Positions 28,164 through 37,500 of a DNA stretch of 64,000 bases are shown piece by piece. The notes beneath the pieces were generated by a model. It had not been told where the DNA came from. It saw only the letters and a program-made list of their open reading frames with translations, and searched no databases. Position 1 is the first letter of the stretch. Each line of letters starts with the position of its first letter. Source of the stretch: Acidobacteriota bacterium (GTDB taxonomy: Bacteria; Acidobacteriota; Polarisedimenticolia; Polarisedimenticolales; Polarisedimenticolaceae); NCBI GenBank assembly GCA_029861955.1, contig JAOTYK010000011.1, positions 1 to 64,000 of the forward strand, in the 5' to 3' direction. The position numbers and the translations under genes were made by a program.

Positions 28164-29360
28164 CTAGATGCTCATTCCGAGGCTCTTCAGCGTACCCATG
28201 GTAAGTCCACCAGTCGGCAATTTCTTGGACGTCTGGTACGAGCGCACCGCCGCCCGCGTCTGACTCCCGTAGACACCATCGATGGGTCCCGGGTTATGGC
28301 CGGCGCTCTTGAGCGCCTGTTGTAGTTTGCGGATCGTTCCGTGCGTCATGTTCGTTTCGCAAAGGATCTCGCGCCATTCCATGTAACCGTCGGTGGCTTG
28401 CTTGGTTCGAGTCACCGTATCGTACTCAGCGGGGATCTCAATACGTCGTTCTTGAGGCGGTGAACTTTCCTTCTTCACCTTGATCGTCGTGTACTCGGCC
28501 GGGATCGTCACCGTCTTGATTGACGGCGGCTTTGTCATCACCCGGCGCTTGACGGTCTTGTATTCGGCGGGAATATCGACCTTACGTGTGGTCGCTGGTT
28601 TCGCGAGGACCTTCGTGCGAACCGTCTTGTACTGAGCAGGGACCTCAACAAGACAGAGAATCTCACCGGTCGCGTTGTCGACTTTCTCGACAGGGCCACG
28701 TCCCTTTTTCCAAACGGTGTGAGCCTCCTTGACGAGAACCTTCTCTTCTTCCCATTTGTACTCGGCCGCAACCGGTACCATTGTGCTGCTGGCTTGTTTG
28801 ACGAGCACACGCTCTTCGACGTTCTCGTAGACGGCCGGAACGATCTCTGCGCGCTCGGACTCACCTTTCGCCAGAACGCTCTCTTCGCCCCACTCGTACG
28901 TCGCGGGAATTACCTCGACACGCTCGGACGCCTGGCGCTTGAGCACACGTTCGGTATCGGTCGTGTAGGTCGGCGGAACAAAGACCCGCGCATAACACTC
29001 GCCAGCCTTGGCGTTCGGCGGAAAGAGTTCGCCATCGCCCGCCGTGGTGCGAGCGACAGTGCCTGACGTGGATCCGGTGCCTTGAGCTTCCCGTGCTCGA
29101 GCTTCGGCGTCTTTAGCAGCCTGCTCGGCGACCGCTTTTGCTTTTCGAGCTTCCTCAGCTTGTTTGCTCTCGGCGGCTAGCCGACGCTCCAGATCACTGA
29201 CAGAGCTTTCGAGATCCGTGATCGCGCTGCTCTTCTCTTCGACGCTACGCTCGAGATCCGTCATGTCTGTTTTTGCGCTACGGGTCGCACAACCAGTGGC
29301 GAGAACCGCAAAGCCTAGTATGGGAACTAAGGCTCGGACTAAATACTTGCTCTTACTCAT
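28164..29360 (-). CDS. repeat lipoprotein with coiled coil and peptidoglycan-binding domain
   Basis: This 398-residue envelope lipoprotein has a signal peptide with lipobox LATGC, Cys24. Residues about 31-95 form a heptad-rich coiled coil. Residues about 125-335 hold roughly eight copies of a 22-30-residue repeat of the form (I/V)PA-x-Y-x5-(E/T)-x-V-L-x-K-x-A, such as IPAEYKTVKRRVMTKP, with conserved Glu-Tyr and alternating charged residues. The last 60 residues are a PG_binding_1 domain (KLQQALKSAGHNPGPIDGVYG). The protein could bridge the outer membrane and the cell wall. CCGGAGGGG precedes the ATG. It is monocistronic. I know no named family for the middle repeat. Confidence 0.85.
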   Translation of the reverse strand: MSKSKYLVRALVPILGFAVLATGCATRSAKTDMTDLERSVEEKSSAITDLESSVSDLERRLAAESKQAEEARKAKAVAEQAAKDAEARAREAQGTGSTSGTVARTTAGDGELFPPNAKAGECYARVFVPPTYTTDTERVLKRQASERVEVIPATYEWGEESVLAKGESERAEIVPAVYENVEERVLVKQASSTMVPVAAEYKWEEEKVLVKEAHTVWKKGRGPVEKVDNATGEILCLVEVPAQYKTVRTKVLAKPATTRKVDIPAEYKTVKRRVMTKPPSIKTVTIPAEYTTIKVKKESSPPQERRIEIPAEYDTVTRTKQATDGYMEWREILCETNMTHGTIRKLQQALKSAGHNPGPIDGVYGSQTRAAVRSYQTSKKLPTGGLTMGTLKSLGMSI

Positions 29361-29426
29361 CTGCCCCTCCGGAATTCATCAATTGAACGCCGCCCTGGAA
29401 CTTCAGGGAGGATACTGTTCGACGCG

Positions 29427-29455
29427 ATTGTATACCTGAATACACGGGAGTTCCA
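29427..29455 (-). promoter_or_regulatory. candidate sigma-70 promoter of the repeat lipoprotein gene
   Basis: On the minus strand TGGAAC (29450-29455) and TACAAT (29427-29432) are spaced by 17 bp. The -10 matches 5 of 6 consensus positions, the -35 only 3 of 6. The leader would be about 60 bases. Confidence 0.45.
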
Positions 29456-29514
29456 CGCTTTGACCACCCTGCTCGCCGCGCCCATGAATACTTGCGACAT
29501 CCTCGCTTTTTTGC

Positions 29515-30840
29515 TCACAAAGCCTTGAGTTTTTCGAAGCCGATCGCCATCGCAGCGACCAGGGCGTCGATCTCTTCCTCACCCATCGCGGTCGACAGCG
29601 CCGCGGCACCGGTGTTGATCATCAGAAATCCCGAGTCGAACAGGTGATCGAGCATCACCGCCAGGAACTTGTCTTCCTCCGTCGTCCGGTACGCCGCTCG
29701 GCGGTTCTTCGGCGGCTCCGACTTGAAGTGCAGGCGGAAACACGACCCGCTTCCGGTGACGCAGCCCTGGACGCCGGTTGCGCGAAGTGCTTCGCGAATG
29801 CCCTCGACGGCGCGTAGCGCAAGATGGTTCAGCCGCGCGACTGCGTCGCGGTCGAATTTGCGCATCGCGGTCAGCCCTGCCGCCATCGTGACGGGGTTGG
29901 CCGAAAACGTCCCCGAGTGCGGGAAGCGCTTGTTCGGCGACAGCGGGTTCATCACGTCCATCACGTCGGACCGACCGGCGATGGCACCCACCGGAAAACC
30001 GCCACCGATGATCTTGCCCAGTGCGGTCAGGTCGGGAGAGACATGGTAGCGCTCCTGGAACCCACCGACCTCGGTGCGAAAGGTGATCACCTCGTCGAAA
30101 ACAAACAATGCACCGTTGTCTTGCGTCCAATCCCGCAGAACGTGGACGAATTCCGAGTCGGCAGGGACCAGTCCTACGCGATGCGGCATCGGATCGACGA
30201 TCACGCAGGCGATCTCGTCCTTGTTCTTGTTCAGACGCGCGATGGCCCGTTCGGGATCGTTGAACGGAATGACGACGACGCTCTCCAACACGCTGGCCGG
30301 TGTGCCGTGGGCCACGGCCACACTGGTTGGCGAGTCGAAATCGCCCCAGTTCGTCGGGTTCGAGGTCTGGCTGACCTCGGCGAAATCGTAGAGGCCGTGG
30401 TACGCCCCCTCGACCTTGGCGATCTTCGACCGCCCGGTGAAGGCCCGCGCCGCCTTGAGCATGCCCATGACCGCTTCGGTGCCGGAGTTGACGAAGCGAA
30501 GCTGCTCGAGACTCTCACTACGGCTGCAGAGATGCTCGGCGAACTCGATCTCGATTTCGGTCGCCAGCGTAAAGGCCGTCCCCTTGTGCATCTGTTCGGT
30601 CACGGCCGCAATGATGTCGGGGTCGGCGTGCCCGTGGATCAGCGATGCCATATTGTTGGCAAAGTCAATCCGCTCGACCCCCTCGATATCGACGACCCGG
30701 GCTCCATGCCCGTGGTCGGCGTAGGCCGGGTGAGGCTTGCGAAGCACGGTGTTGCGGCTGACCCCGCCCGGCAGGATCTTGACCGCGCGGCGGTAGAGCT
30801 CCGCGCTGCGCGAACTCTCGGTCTTCGCCTGGTCGCTCAT
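29515..30840 (-). CDS. class III PLP aminotransferase (GSAM-like), probable beta-amino-acid transaminase
   Basis: This 441-residue fold-type I PLP enzyme has FVNSGTEAVM (119-124), FDEV (D249) and LGKIIGGG with K276 as the Schiff-base lysine. It would be labelled glutamate-1-semialdehyde aminomutase by simple homology. Its GKIIGGGFPVGAIAGR and HSGTFSANPVTMAAG segments resemble the beta-phenylalanine/beta-amino-acid aminotransferases of the same subgroup. It is the last gene of a four-gene unit with a KamA-type 2,3-aminomutase and a 3-oxoacid CoA-transferase, and its ATG overlaps the CoA-transferase B stop (TGATG). No haem-synthesis genes are nearby. I infer that it converts a beta-amino acid to a 3-oxoacid. 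The donor/acceptor pair is unknown. Confidence 0.78.
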   Translation of the reverse strand: MSDQAKTESSRSAELYRRAVKILPGGVSRNTVLRKPHPAYADHGHGARVVDIEGVERIDFANNMASLIHGHADPDIIAAVTEQMHKGTAFTLATEIEIEFAEHLCSRSESLEQLRFVNSGTEAVMGMLKAARAFTGRSKIAKVEGAYHGLYDFAEVSQTSNPTNWGDFDSPTSVAVAHGTPASVLESVVVIPFNDPERAIARLNKNKDEIACVIVDPMPHRVGLVPADSEFVHVLRDWTQDNGALFVFDEVITFRTEVGGFQERYHVSPDLTALGKIIGGGFPVGAIAGRSDVMDVMNPLSPNKRFPHSGTFSANPVTMAAGLTAMRKFDRDAVARLNHLALRAVEGIREALRATGVQGCVTGSGSCFRLHFKSEPPKNRRAAYRTTEEDKFLAVMLDHLFDSGFLMINTGAAALSTAMGEEEIDALVAAMAIGFEKLKAL

Positions 30841-31520
30841 CAGGACCTCCCGCGCGGGTCGTCTTCGATCCGTCGCAGAGGCGCGCCCGTGTACTCGGCC
30901 ACGTCCTCGTAAGAAACACCGGGGGACAGCTCGACCAACTGAAACCCGTCGTCCGTCACGTCAATCACCGCCAGGTCCGTATAAATTCGGTCAACGACGC
31001 GACGACTGGTCAGAGGGTACGTACACTCCGCGACCAGTTTTGGTTTGCCGTCACGGGTAACGTGCTGGGTGATGACGAAGATCGTCTTGACCCCCGCGAC
31101 CAGATCCATCGCGCCGCCGACGGCCGGGATAGCGTCCTTCGCGCCGGTCGACCAGTTAGCAAGATCGCCGCGCTCGGACACCTGCAGGGCGCCGAGGACA
31201 CAGAGGTCGAGGTGTCCACCGCGGATCATGGTGAAACTGTCCGCATGATGGAAGTACGCCGCACCGGGCAGGGCCGTGACACGTTTCTTTCCCGCGTTGA
31301 TCAATTCCGGCTCGCCCTCACCCGGAGCGGGAGACGGTCCCATACCCAGTAACCCGTTCTCGGTGTGATAGATGAACTCCCGCCCTTTCGGAACGTGAGA
31401 GGCCACAAGCTCGGGAATTCCGATCCCGAGATTCACGTAGCTGCCGTCGGGGATGTCCCGGGCAGCTCGCTCGGCCATCTGGTCGCGTGTCAATCCACTC
31501 GGACGCGTAATGTCACTCAT
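30840..31520 (-). CDS. scoB: 3-oxoacid CoA-transferase subunit B
   Basis: The 226-residue product has the family I CoA-transferase B signature, IYHTENGLLGMG, with E54 as the Glu that forms the acyl-CoA thioester. It also has GAAYFHHADSFTMIRGGHLDL and CTYPLTSRRVVDRIYTDLAV. The ATG at 31520 overlaps the A-subunit stop by four bases (ATGA), so the two are translationally coupled. The expected reaction is transfer of CoA from succinyl-CoA or acetyl-CoA to a 3-oxoacid (acetoacetate, 3-oxoadipate or a relative). In this operon the acceptor is probably the 3-oxoacid made by the adjacent aminotransferase. The family cannot tell which acid. Confidence 0.9.
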   Translation of the reverse strand: MSDITRPSGLTRDQMAERAARDIPDGSYVNLGIGIPELVASHVPKGREFIYHTENGLLGMGPSPAPGEGEPELINAGKKRVTALPGAAYFHHADSFTMIRGGHLDLCVLGALQVSERGDLANWSTGAKDAIPAVGGAMDLVAGVKTIFVITQHVTRDGKPKLVAECTYPLTSRRVVDRIYTDLAVIDVTDDGFQLVELSPGVSYEDVAEYTGAPLRRIEDDPRGRS

Positions 31521-32227
31521 GGGTAGGAGACCCCCTGCGCTACCAGCTCGGATTCCTGGAGCGGTTCGCGCACCTCGACGATCCGGTTGACGAAAATTCC
31601 GGCGGTGACCACGCACTCGGGATCGATCTCGCCCAGGGGAACGAGCTTGTCCGCCTGCACGATCGTCACCTTCCCCGCCGTCGCCATCAGCGGAGCGAAG
31701 TTTCGTGCGGTCTTGTTGTAGACGAGGTTCCCGTGGATATCCGCGGTGCGACATTTGATCAGGCTAAAATCGGCGACCAAGCCCCGCTCCATCACGTAGT
31801 CCGTTCCGTCGAAGTTGCGCTTCTCCTTCCCCTCTTCCAGGGGGGTCCCGACCGAGGTGGCCGTGTAGAAAGCGGGGATCCCTGCACCACCGGCGCGGAT
31901 GCGCTCGGCAAGCGTCCCCTGCGGAACGAGTTCGAGCTTCACACGACCACTGCGATAGAGCTCCGGGAAGACCCTGGAGTTCGTCGTTCGGGGGTACGAG
32001 CAGATCATCTTGGCGACCTGCCCGTTCTTGATCAGCGCAGCCAGACCGACCTCGCCACTGCCGGTGTTGTTGTTGACGACGGTCAGGTTCCTGGCGCCCT
32101 GGTCAATCAACGCGTGGATCAACTCGATCGGGCTACCGGCCTCGCCGAACCCCCCGATCATCACGGTGGCGCCGTCCTGGATGTCGACCAGCGCGGCGGC
32201 GGGACTGTCGACCGTCTTGTCGATCAT
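31517..32227 (-). CDS. scoA: 3-oxoacid CoA-transferase subunit A
   Basis: The 236-residue A subunit has DGATVMIGGFGEAGSPIELI (CoA-binding GGFG-x-x-G), VVNNNTGSGEVGLAALI, SYPRTTNS and EDP-like ADIHGNLVYNKTARNFAPLMA. Its stop overlaps the start of subunit B. It follows the KamA gene by three bases. It forms an A2B2-type heterotetramer with subunit B in known relatives. Glycolytic or ketone-body roles seen elsewhere are not supported by these neighbours. Confidence 0.9.
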   Translation of the reverse strand: MIDKTVDSPAAALVDIQDGATVMIGGFGEAGSPIELIHALIDQGARNLTVVNNNTGSGEVGLAALIKNGQVAKMICSYPRTTNSRVFPELYRSGRVKLELVPQGTLAERIRAGGAGIPAFYTATSVGTPLEEGKEKRNFDGTDYVMERGLVADFSLIKCRTADIHGNLVYNKTARNFAPLMATAGKVTIVQADKLVPLGEIDPECVVTAGIFVNRIVEVREPLQESELVAQGVSYP

Positions 32228-32230
32228 GGC

Positions 32231-33652
32231 TCAACTTGCTCCAGCCGGTGTCTTGTCCACGCGGGCATAGTCGAAGAGGCCCGCCTCGTCGTAGAGGACG
32301 CGATCCTCGTAGTCATCGAACCAGATCGCCTCGGGATTGCGACCGACGATGCAGACCTTGCCCCGGTCGGGAGCATCGGCCGCGTTGCGCAGGATCTTGA
32401 AGATCAGCACGCCGTTCTCCGATCCCTTGAGACCCGGGATCGCTTCGTTGGTAACCGCGCAAACCTCGGTCTTGCCCTTGTAGTGCGTGATGGACAGGCG
32501 CGCGTGCGCTTCGACACCGGACAGACCCTTCTGCGACTCGTTGAGGATCTGCCACGCCGTCTCGATCGGAACGTTGAACGCGTGGTACGCGACGATGTCC
32601 CGTCCGCAGAAGAAGTAGTGATTGCCGACGCCGGCACCGTAGAGCGCTCGCTGCATGATGCGGAGCGCGTCGGCATCGTCGTTGACGCCCTTGATAATGG
32701 GCGTCTGATTCTCGACGTTGACCCAGCCCCGCGAAACGACGCCCTCCATCGCCTTCTGCGTGACCGGATTCCACGCCAACGATCCGCTGGAATCCTGGAC
32801 GTACTGCCCGTCCGCGCCCTTGAGTAGGAACTCGTCCGGGTGGTTGAAGTGGATCATCAGCCGGAAGCTGACGTCGGGCCACGTCTCGTGAAACCGGTCG
32901 AGCATCGCCAGAAAACCATCGTCGAAGCGTTCGGGGTAGAACGCCATCTCCTTCGTCCCCAGACGGATCGATTCGATGCCGGTCTCTGCGAGCGCGGCGA
33001 ACCATGCGCCGATCTTGGCGTTCGGCAGCACCATCGGATCCCCGCCCGAGAGTAGGATCTCCCGCAGCTTCTCGCGACCGGTCTCCGGGTGCCGCCCACC
33101 GTTGTCGTCCACGAGCTTGTTGTGCGCCTTGATGTAGTCGGTGACCTCGCCGATCTGGGCCATGCCCTTTCGTGCAACGGTTCCGTCCTGCCGCTCGATA
33201 TCCTTCTGTGCGATCAACTCCTCCCGATAACAGAAACGACAATGGGCCGAGCAGGTCGAGATCACGTACATCAGACCCATCTCGTACTTGTGCAACAACC
33301 CTTCGACCGGGCTGTAGTCCATCTGGTTGCCGGGATCTTCCGAGCCCTGGAGGTCGAGCGTTTCGTCCGGACTGGCCTTGACCAGGCGTTGCAGTTGGGG
33401 ACTGTTCTTCGCCATCTCGAAGAAGTGACGCGTCAACTTCACCGGCATGCGTGCCTCGACGTCCCGCTCGGTGCCACTCAGCACCTTGAGATCGGCAAGC
33501 TCGGACTTCGTGTAGAAGTCCCGCATCTCCTCGGGAGCGCTCTCCGTGAAGAACGGCCGCAGACCGTTGATCCACTGGCGGTCGTACTTGGGGCTTTCGA
33601 TACTTTCGAGGAACGCCCGTTCCTTTTTAGAAGGCGAGTGGTTGGCTGGCAT
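32231..33652 (-). CDS. KamA-family radical SAM 2,3-aminomutase
   Basis: The 473-residue product has a CxxxCxxC radical SAM cluster, C134-C138-C141 (STCSAHCRFCYRE), SAM-binding LSGGDP (202-206) and the PLP lysine probably K394 (HYKGKTEV). Lysine 2,3-aminomutase has CTRR after the cluster, so CYRE marks a divergent branch. By memory alignment to the clostridial enzyme, Asp293 maps to D352 (CGRDIV) but Asp330 maps to S387, while the glutamate enzyme has Lys/Asn there. The substrate is therefore open. The usual C-terminal zinc-binding part is not evident. First gene of the aminomutase-CoA-transferase-aminotransferase unit, divergent from an rpiR-type gene 80 bases away. The start follows GGGATGGG at short spacing. 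Confidence 0.87.
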   Translation of the reverse strand: MPANHSPSKKERAFLESIESPKYDRQWINGLRPFFTESAPEEMRDFYTKSELADLKVLSGTERDVEARMPVKLTRHFFEMAKNSPQLQRLVKASPDETLDLQGSEDPGNQMDYSPVEGLLHKYEMGLMYVISTCSAHCRFCYREELIAQKDIERQDGTVARKGMAQIGEVTDYIKAHNKLVDDNGGRHPETGREKLREILLSGGDPMVLPNAKIGAWFAALAETGIESIRLGTKEMAFYPERFDDGFLAMLDRFHETWPDVSFRLMIHFNHPDEFLLKGADGQYVQDSSGSLAWNPVTQKAMEGVVSRGWVNVENQTPIIKGVNDDADALRIMQRALYGAGVGNHYFFCGRDIVAYHAFNVPIETAWQILNESQKGLSGVEAHARLSITHYKGKTEVCAVTNEAIPGLKGSENGVLIFKILRNAADAPDRGKVCIVGRNPEAIWFDDYEDRVLYDEAGLFDYARVDKTPAGAS

Positions 33653-33682
33653 ATCCCATCCCTACGGTGTTTGTGACCGCGC

Positions 33683-33721
33683 ATGTAACAAACTGGTATT
33701 CTTGACGGTCAGATTGTAACA
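33683..33721. promoter_or_regulatory. candidate RpiR operator: direct repeats in divergent spacer
   Basis: ATGTAACA (33683-33690) and TTGTAACA (33714-33721) are direct repeats 31 bp apart, about three helical turns. They lie in the 80-bp spacer between the aminomutase operon and the regulator gene. A TTGACG sits between them at 33702-33707. A regulator bound to both sites could control both directions. Inference from spacing and position only. Confidence 0.4.
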
Positions 33722-33732
33722 TAACGAACATC

Positions 33733-34566
33733 ATGCCATCTAGCCCGACAAGCCAGCTGATCGCGGCCGTCAGCGACCGCCTGACCCGGACCGAACGTCG
33801 CATCGCCCAGGCCGTCCTCGACGAGCCGACGCTGCTTGCGTTCGGGACGGTGTCGGACCTGGCGGCGCGTGTCGCGACCAGCCGCCCGTCGATCGTGCGA
33901 TTCGCGACGAAGCTGGGTTTCGAGGGCTACACGGGCCTCCAGAACCACGTGCGCCGCGGGCTGTCCGACCAGCTTTCGCGACCGATCGACCGCATCCGGA
34001 GCGAGGATGGTGGGACGAGTCGGGAGCGGACCGCCCTCCTGGCAGGCATCGATTCGGTCTTTGAAGCCGTTGACCATGGACACTTCAAGTCGTTTTCCAA
34101 ACAGATCGTCGGGGCAAGGCGCGTCTGGGTGGTGACGGGCGAGAGCTCCCGTGCCGGCGGTTATGCCCTGCAGAGTGGGTTGGCGATGATCCGCCCCGGC
34201 GTCCACCTGGTGCGCGGACACAACGTCGCTCGCGACCTGGCCGACGCCGGTTCCGGCGATGTCGCGGTGCTGTTCGACTTCTTCCGTTACCGTCGATCGA
34301 CGCTCACCGCCGCGGAGGCGCTAGCCACAATTGGCACGACACTCCTTGCGATCACCGACGGGCCGCTCTCGCCGCTTGCCGCACTGACCGAACACTGGTG
34401 CGCACTGACGGTGCCAGCGGTCGGTCCCTTCGATAGTTCGGTGCCGGCCGTCGCCGCCGCCGAGCTTCTGGTCGCGCAGGTTTCGCGCGACCTTAAGAAG
34501 GACGCACGCGATCGAATCGATCGTACCGAAGCGCTGTGGGATACCACGGGGACGTTTTGCCCCTAG
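33733..34566 (+). CDS. MurR/RpiR-family transcriptional regulator (HTH plus SIS domain)
   Basis: This 277-residue regulator has an N-terminal HTH_6 domain (TRTERRIAQAVLDEP...VSDLAARVATSRPSIVRFATKLGFEGY) and a C-terminal SIS sugar-phosphate-type ligand domain from about 110 (VWVVTGESSRAGG..., GDVAVLFDFFRYRR). It is divergent from the aminomutase operon, which it probably controls. The ligand could be a pathway intermediate rather than a sugar phosphate. Its last four bases overlap the end of the convergent RND pump gene. Confidence 0.9.
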   Translation: MPSSPTSQLIAAVSDRLTRTERRIAQAVLDEPTLLAFGTVSDLAARVATSRPSIVRFATKLGFEGYTGLQNHVRRGLSDQLSRPIDRIRSEDGGTSRERTALLAGIDSVFEAVDHGHFKSFSKQIVGARRVWVVTGESSRAGGYALQSGLAMIRPGVHLVRGHNVARDLADAGSGDVAVLFDFFRYRRSTLTAAEALATIGTTLLAITDGPLSPLAALTEHWCALTVPAVGPFDSSVPAVAAAELLVAQVSRDLKKDARDRIDRTEALWDTTGTFCP

Positions 34567-37500
34567 GCTCGCGGATCCCTCCTTAAACTTGTGTAGAGCG
34601 TCGGTAGGACCACCAGCGTGAGCAGTGTATTGCTGACGATCCCACCGATCACGACCGTCGCCAGCGGCCGCTGAACCTCGGCGCCAACCCCGGTGTTGAT
34701 GGCCATCGGGATGAATCCTACGGCGGCAACCAGGGCGGTCATCAGCACGGGCCGTAGGCGGACGCGACAACCCTCTCGTACCGCCTGTTCCAGCGGCACC
34801 TTCGCCGCGAGCCGTTGTTGGATGAACGTCACCAGCACCAACCCGTTGAGGATCGCGACGCCGCTCAGGGCGATGAATCCGATTGCGGCACTCACGGTAA
34901 ACGGCAGACCTCGCAAGGCGAGAGCACCGACTCCCCCCACCGCGCCGAGCGGGATGCCCGTCGCGACGATCAACATGTCGCGGACCGAGCCCAGGCTGAG
35001 GTAGAGCATGATGAAGATCAGACCCAGCGCCATCGGCACGATGATCTGGAGGCGACGATTGGCACGCTCCATGTTCTCGAACTGGCCGCCCCATTCGATG
35101 GTGTACTCTTCGGGCAACTTCACCCGGTCGGCGATCCGGTCCCTGGCTTCCGCCACGAAGCCGGCCACATCCCGATCGCGCACGTTGCATTGCACGGTGA
35201 TTCGACGCCGGCCCCACTCCCGTTGGATCGTCGACGGCCCCTCCGTCTGTTCGAGGCGTGCGACTTGATCCATGCGCAGCACCGGCCCGGCTACCGTGGG
35301 TACCAGCGTCGCGGCGAGCGCAGCGGGATCGGTGCGCTGCGCATCCGGCAAACGCACGGCCAACGGGAAGCGGCGCTGGCCCTCTCGAATCTCCCCCGCT
35401 CTCCGGTTTCCGACCGCCTCCACCATCGTCAACACGTCCCGCGTGGGGATGCCGTAGCGAGCGATGGCATCCTGGTCCACGGTGACCTGCAGGATGGGCT
35501 GCCCCGTGATCTGTTCCCCGGAAATTTCGGCCGCGCCCGGGATGTCCAGCAGGACTTGCTGGACCTCATCCGACAGTCGTCGCAGCGTTTCAAAGTCGTC
35601 GCCGTAGATCTTGATGCCGATATCGGAGCGGATTCCGGCGATCATCTCGTTCATGCGCATCTCAATCGGCTGGGTGATCACGGCGTTGATGCCCGGGAAG
35701 TCCCTCATCGCGATCTCGAGCTCTGAAGCCAGTCCCTGCTGGGTGCGGGCGCGCTTCCATTCCCGCCGCGGCTTGAGAGTCAGAAAGATGTCCGTGAGTT
35801 CGATTCCCATCGGATCGGTCGCGATTTCGGCGGTTCCGAGACGGCTCCACGCTCGTTCAACCTCGTCGGGGAACTCCTCGAGAATCAACCGCTCTAGCAA
35901 AGTATTGGACGCAGCAGCCTCGTCCACGTGGACACCGGCGAGTCGAATGACGTTCACGACCAGGGTGCCTTCACCGAGTTTCGGCAGAAACTCACCCCCG
36001 GTGCGCGAGGCGATGCCGACCGCAAGGACGACAAGCACCGTTGCGCCGGCCAAAGTGATCTTGCGCCAACGCAATGCAAGATCCAGGATCGGCGAGTAAA
36101 CGCGCTGTGCCACACGTATCGACCAGGGCTCTTGTTCCTTGATCCTACGAGACAGGAATAGACTCGCCAGCACCGGCATCAATGAGAGGGACAGCACCAG
36201 CGAACCAAGGAGGGCGAAGATCATCGTCAGCGCCATCGGCCTGAACAGCTTACCCTCCACTCCCTCGAGCGCCAGGATCGGCAAGAACACGATCATGATG
36301 ATCAATTCGCCAAACAGGGTCGGCTTGCGAACTTCGATGGCGGCTTCGCGAATCGTGTCCATCCACGACGTGTTCTTGCGCCGCGCCGCCCGACGCGCAC
36401 AGTTCTCCACCATGATGACGGAGCTATCGACGATGAGACCGAAATCGATGGCACCCAGGCTCAGCAGGCTGGCGGCGATTCCCGTCTGAACCATCAGGGT
36501 TCCGGCAAACAGCATCGAGAGCGGGATCGCGACGGCCACGATCAGACCCGCTCGGAGATTCCCGAGAAAGACGAACAAAACGGCGATCACTAGCAGCGCG
36601 CCGGCCAACAGGTTGTGTTTTACAGTGCGGATCACCTTGCCGATCAGGTCGGTGCGTTCGTAAACGACCTCCAGCCTGACGTCGTCCGGTAAGGCCTTCT
36701 GCGCCTCGGCCAACTGCTTCTTCAGCTCGCGTGTCACGACGTGGCTGTTCTCGCCCATCAGCATGAAACCGAGCCCCAGTACTGTTTCGCCCTCCCCGTC
36801 CGCCGACACGGCGCCACGCCGGGTTTCGTGGCCGATCTGGACGCTGCCGATGTCGCGCACTCGAATGGGCGTGCCGTCGTGAGATACCACGACGATGTTG
36901 CCGATCTGCTCGAGCGTGGTGGCAAGACCCAGGCCATGCACGAGCAACGCCTCGCCGCTCATGACGACCTGTCCCCCACCGACGTTTCGGTTGTTGGCCT
37001 CCAGAGCCGCGAACACGCTATGAAAGGTCAACCCGTACTTGATCAGTCGTTCCGGCTCGACGACCACCTGAAACTGCTTCTCGAATCCCCCCCAGGAATT
37101 CACTTCGGCCACACCCCGGACTTTGCGCAGCTCCGGCTTCACGACCCAGTCATGCAATTCTCGCAGCTCGATCAGAGTGCGTTCGGGGTTATCCGTAGTG
37201 ACGAGGTAGTGGAATACCTCGCCGAGACCCGTCGCGATCGGCCCCAGTTGCGGCCGCCGGATGCCCTCGGGTAACTCCACACCCGCCAGTCGCTCACTGA
37301 TCAACTGACGCGCCAGATAGATGCTGACCGAATCGTCGAACGTCGCGACGACCTGGCTGAATCCGAACTTGGACACCGAGCGGACGTTCTGCAAGCCCGG
37401 TAGGCCACCGATGGACAGCTCCACAAACTGCGTGATCTGCTGCTCGATCTCCAGTGGATTCAGGGACGGCGCCACGGTGTTGATCTGCACCTGCACCGGA

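Noticed and set aside
29515-30840. annotation as glutamate-1-semialdehyde 2,1-aminomutase (hemL)
   Set aside because: Operon context and the beta-aminotransferase-like segments argue against haem synthesis; kept as a GSAM-like aminotransferase instead.
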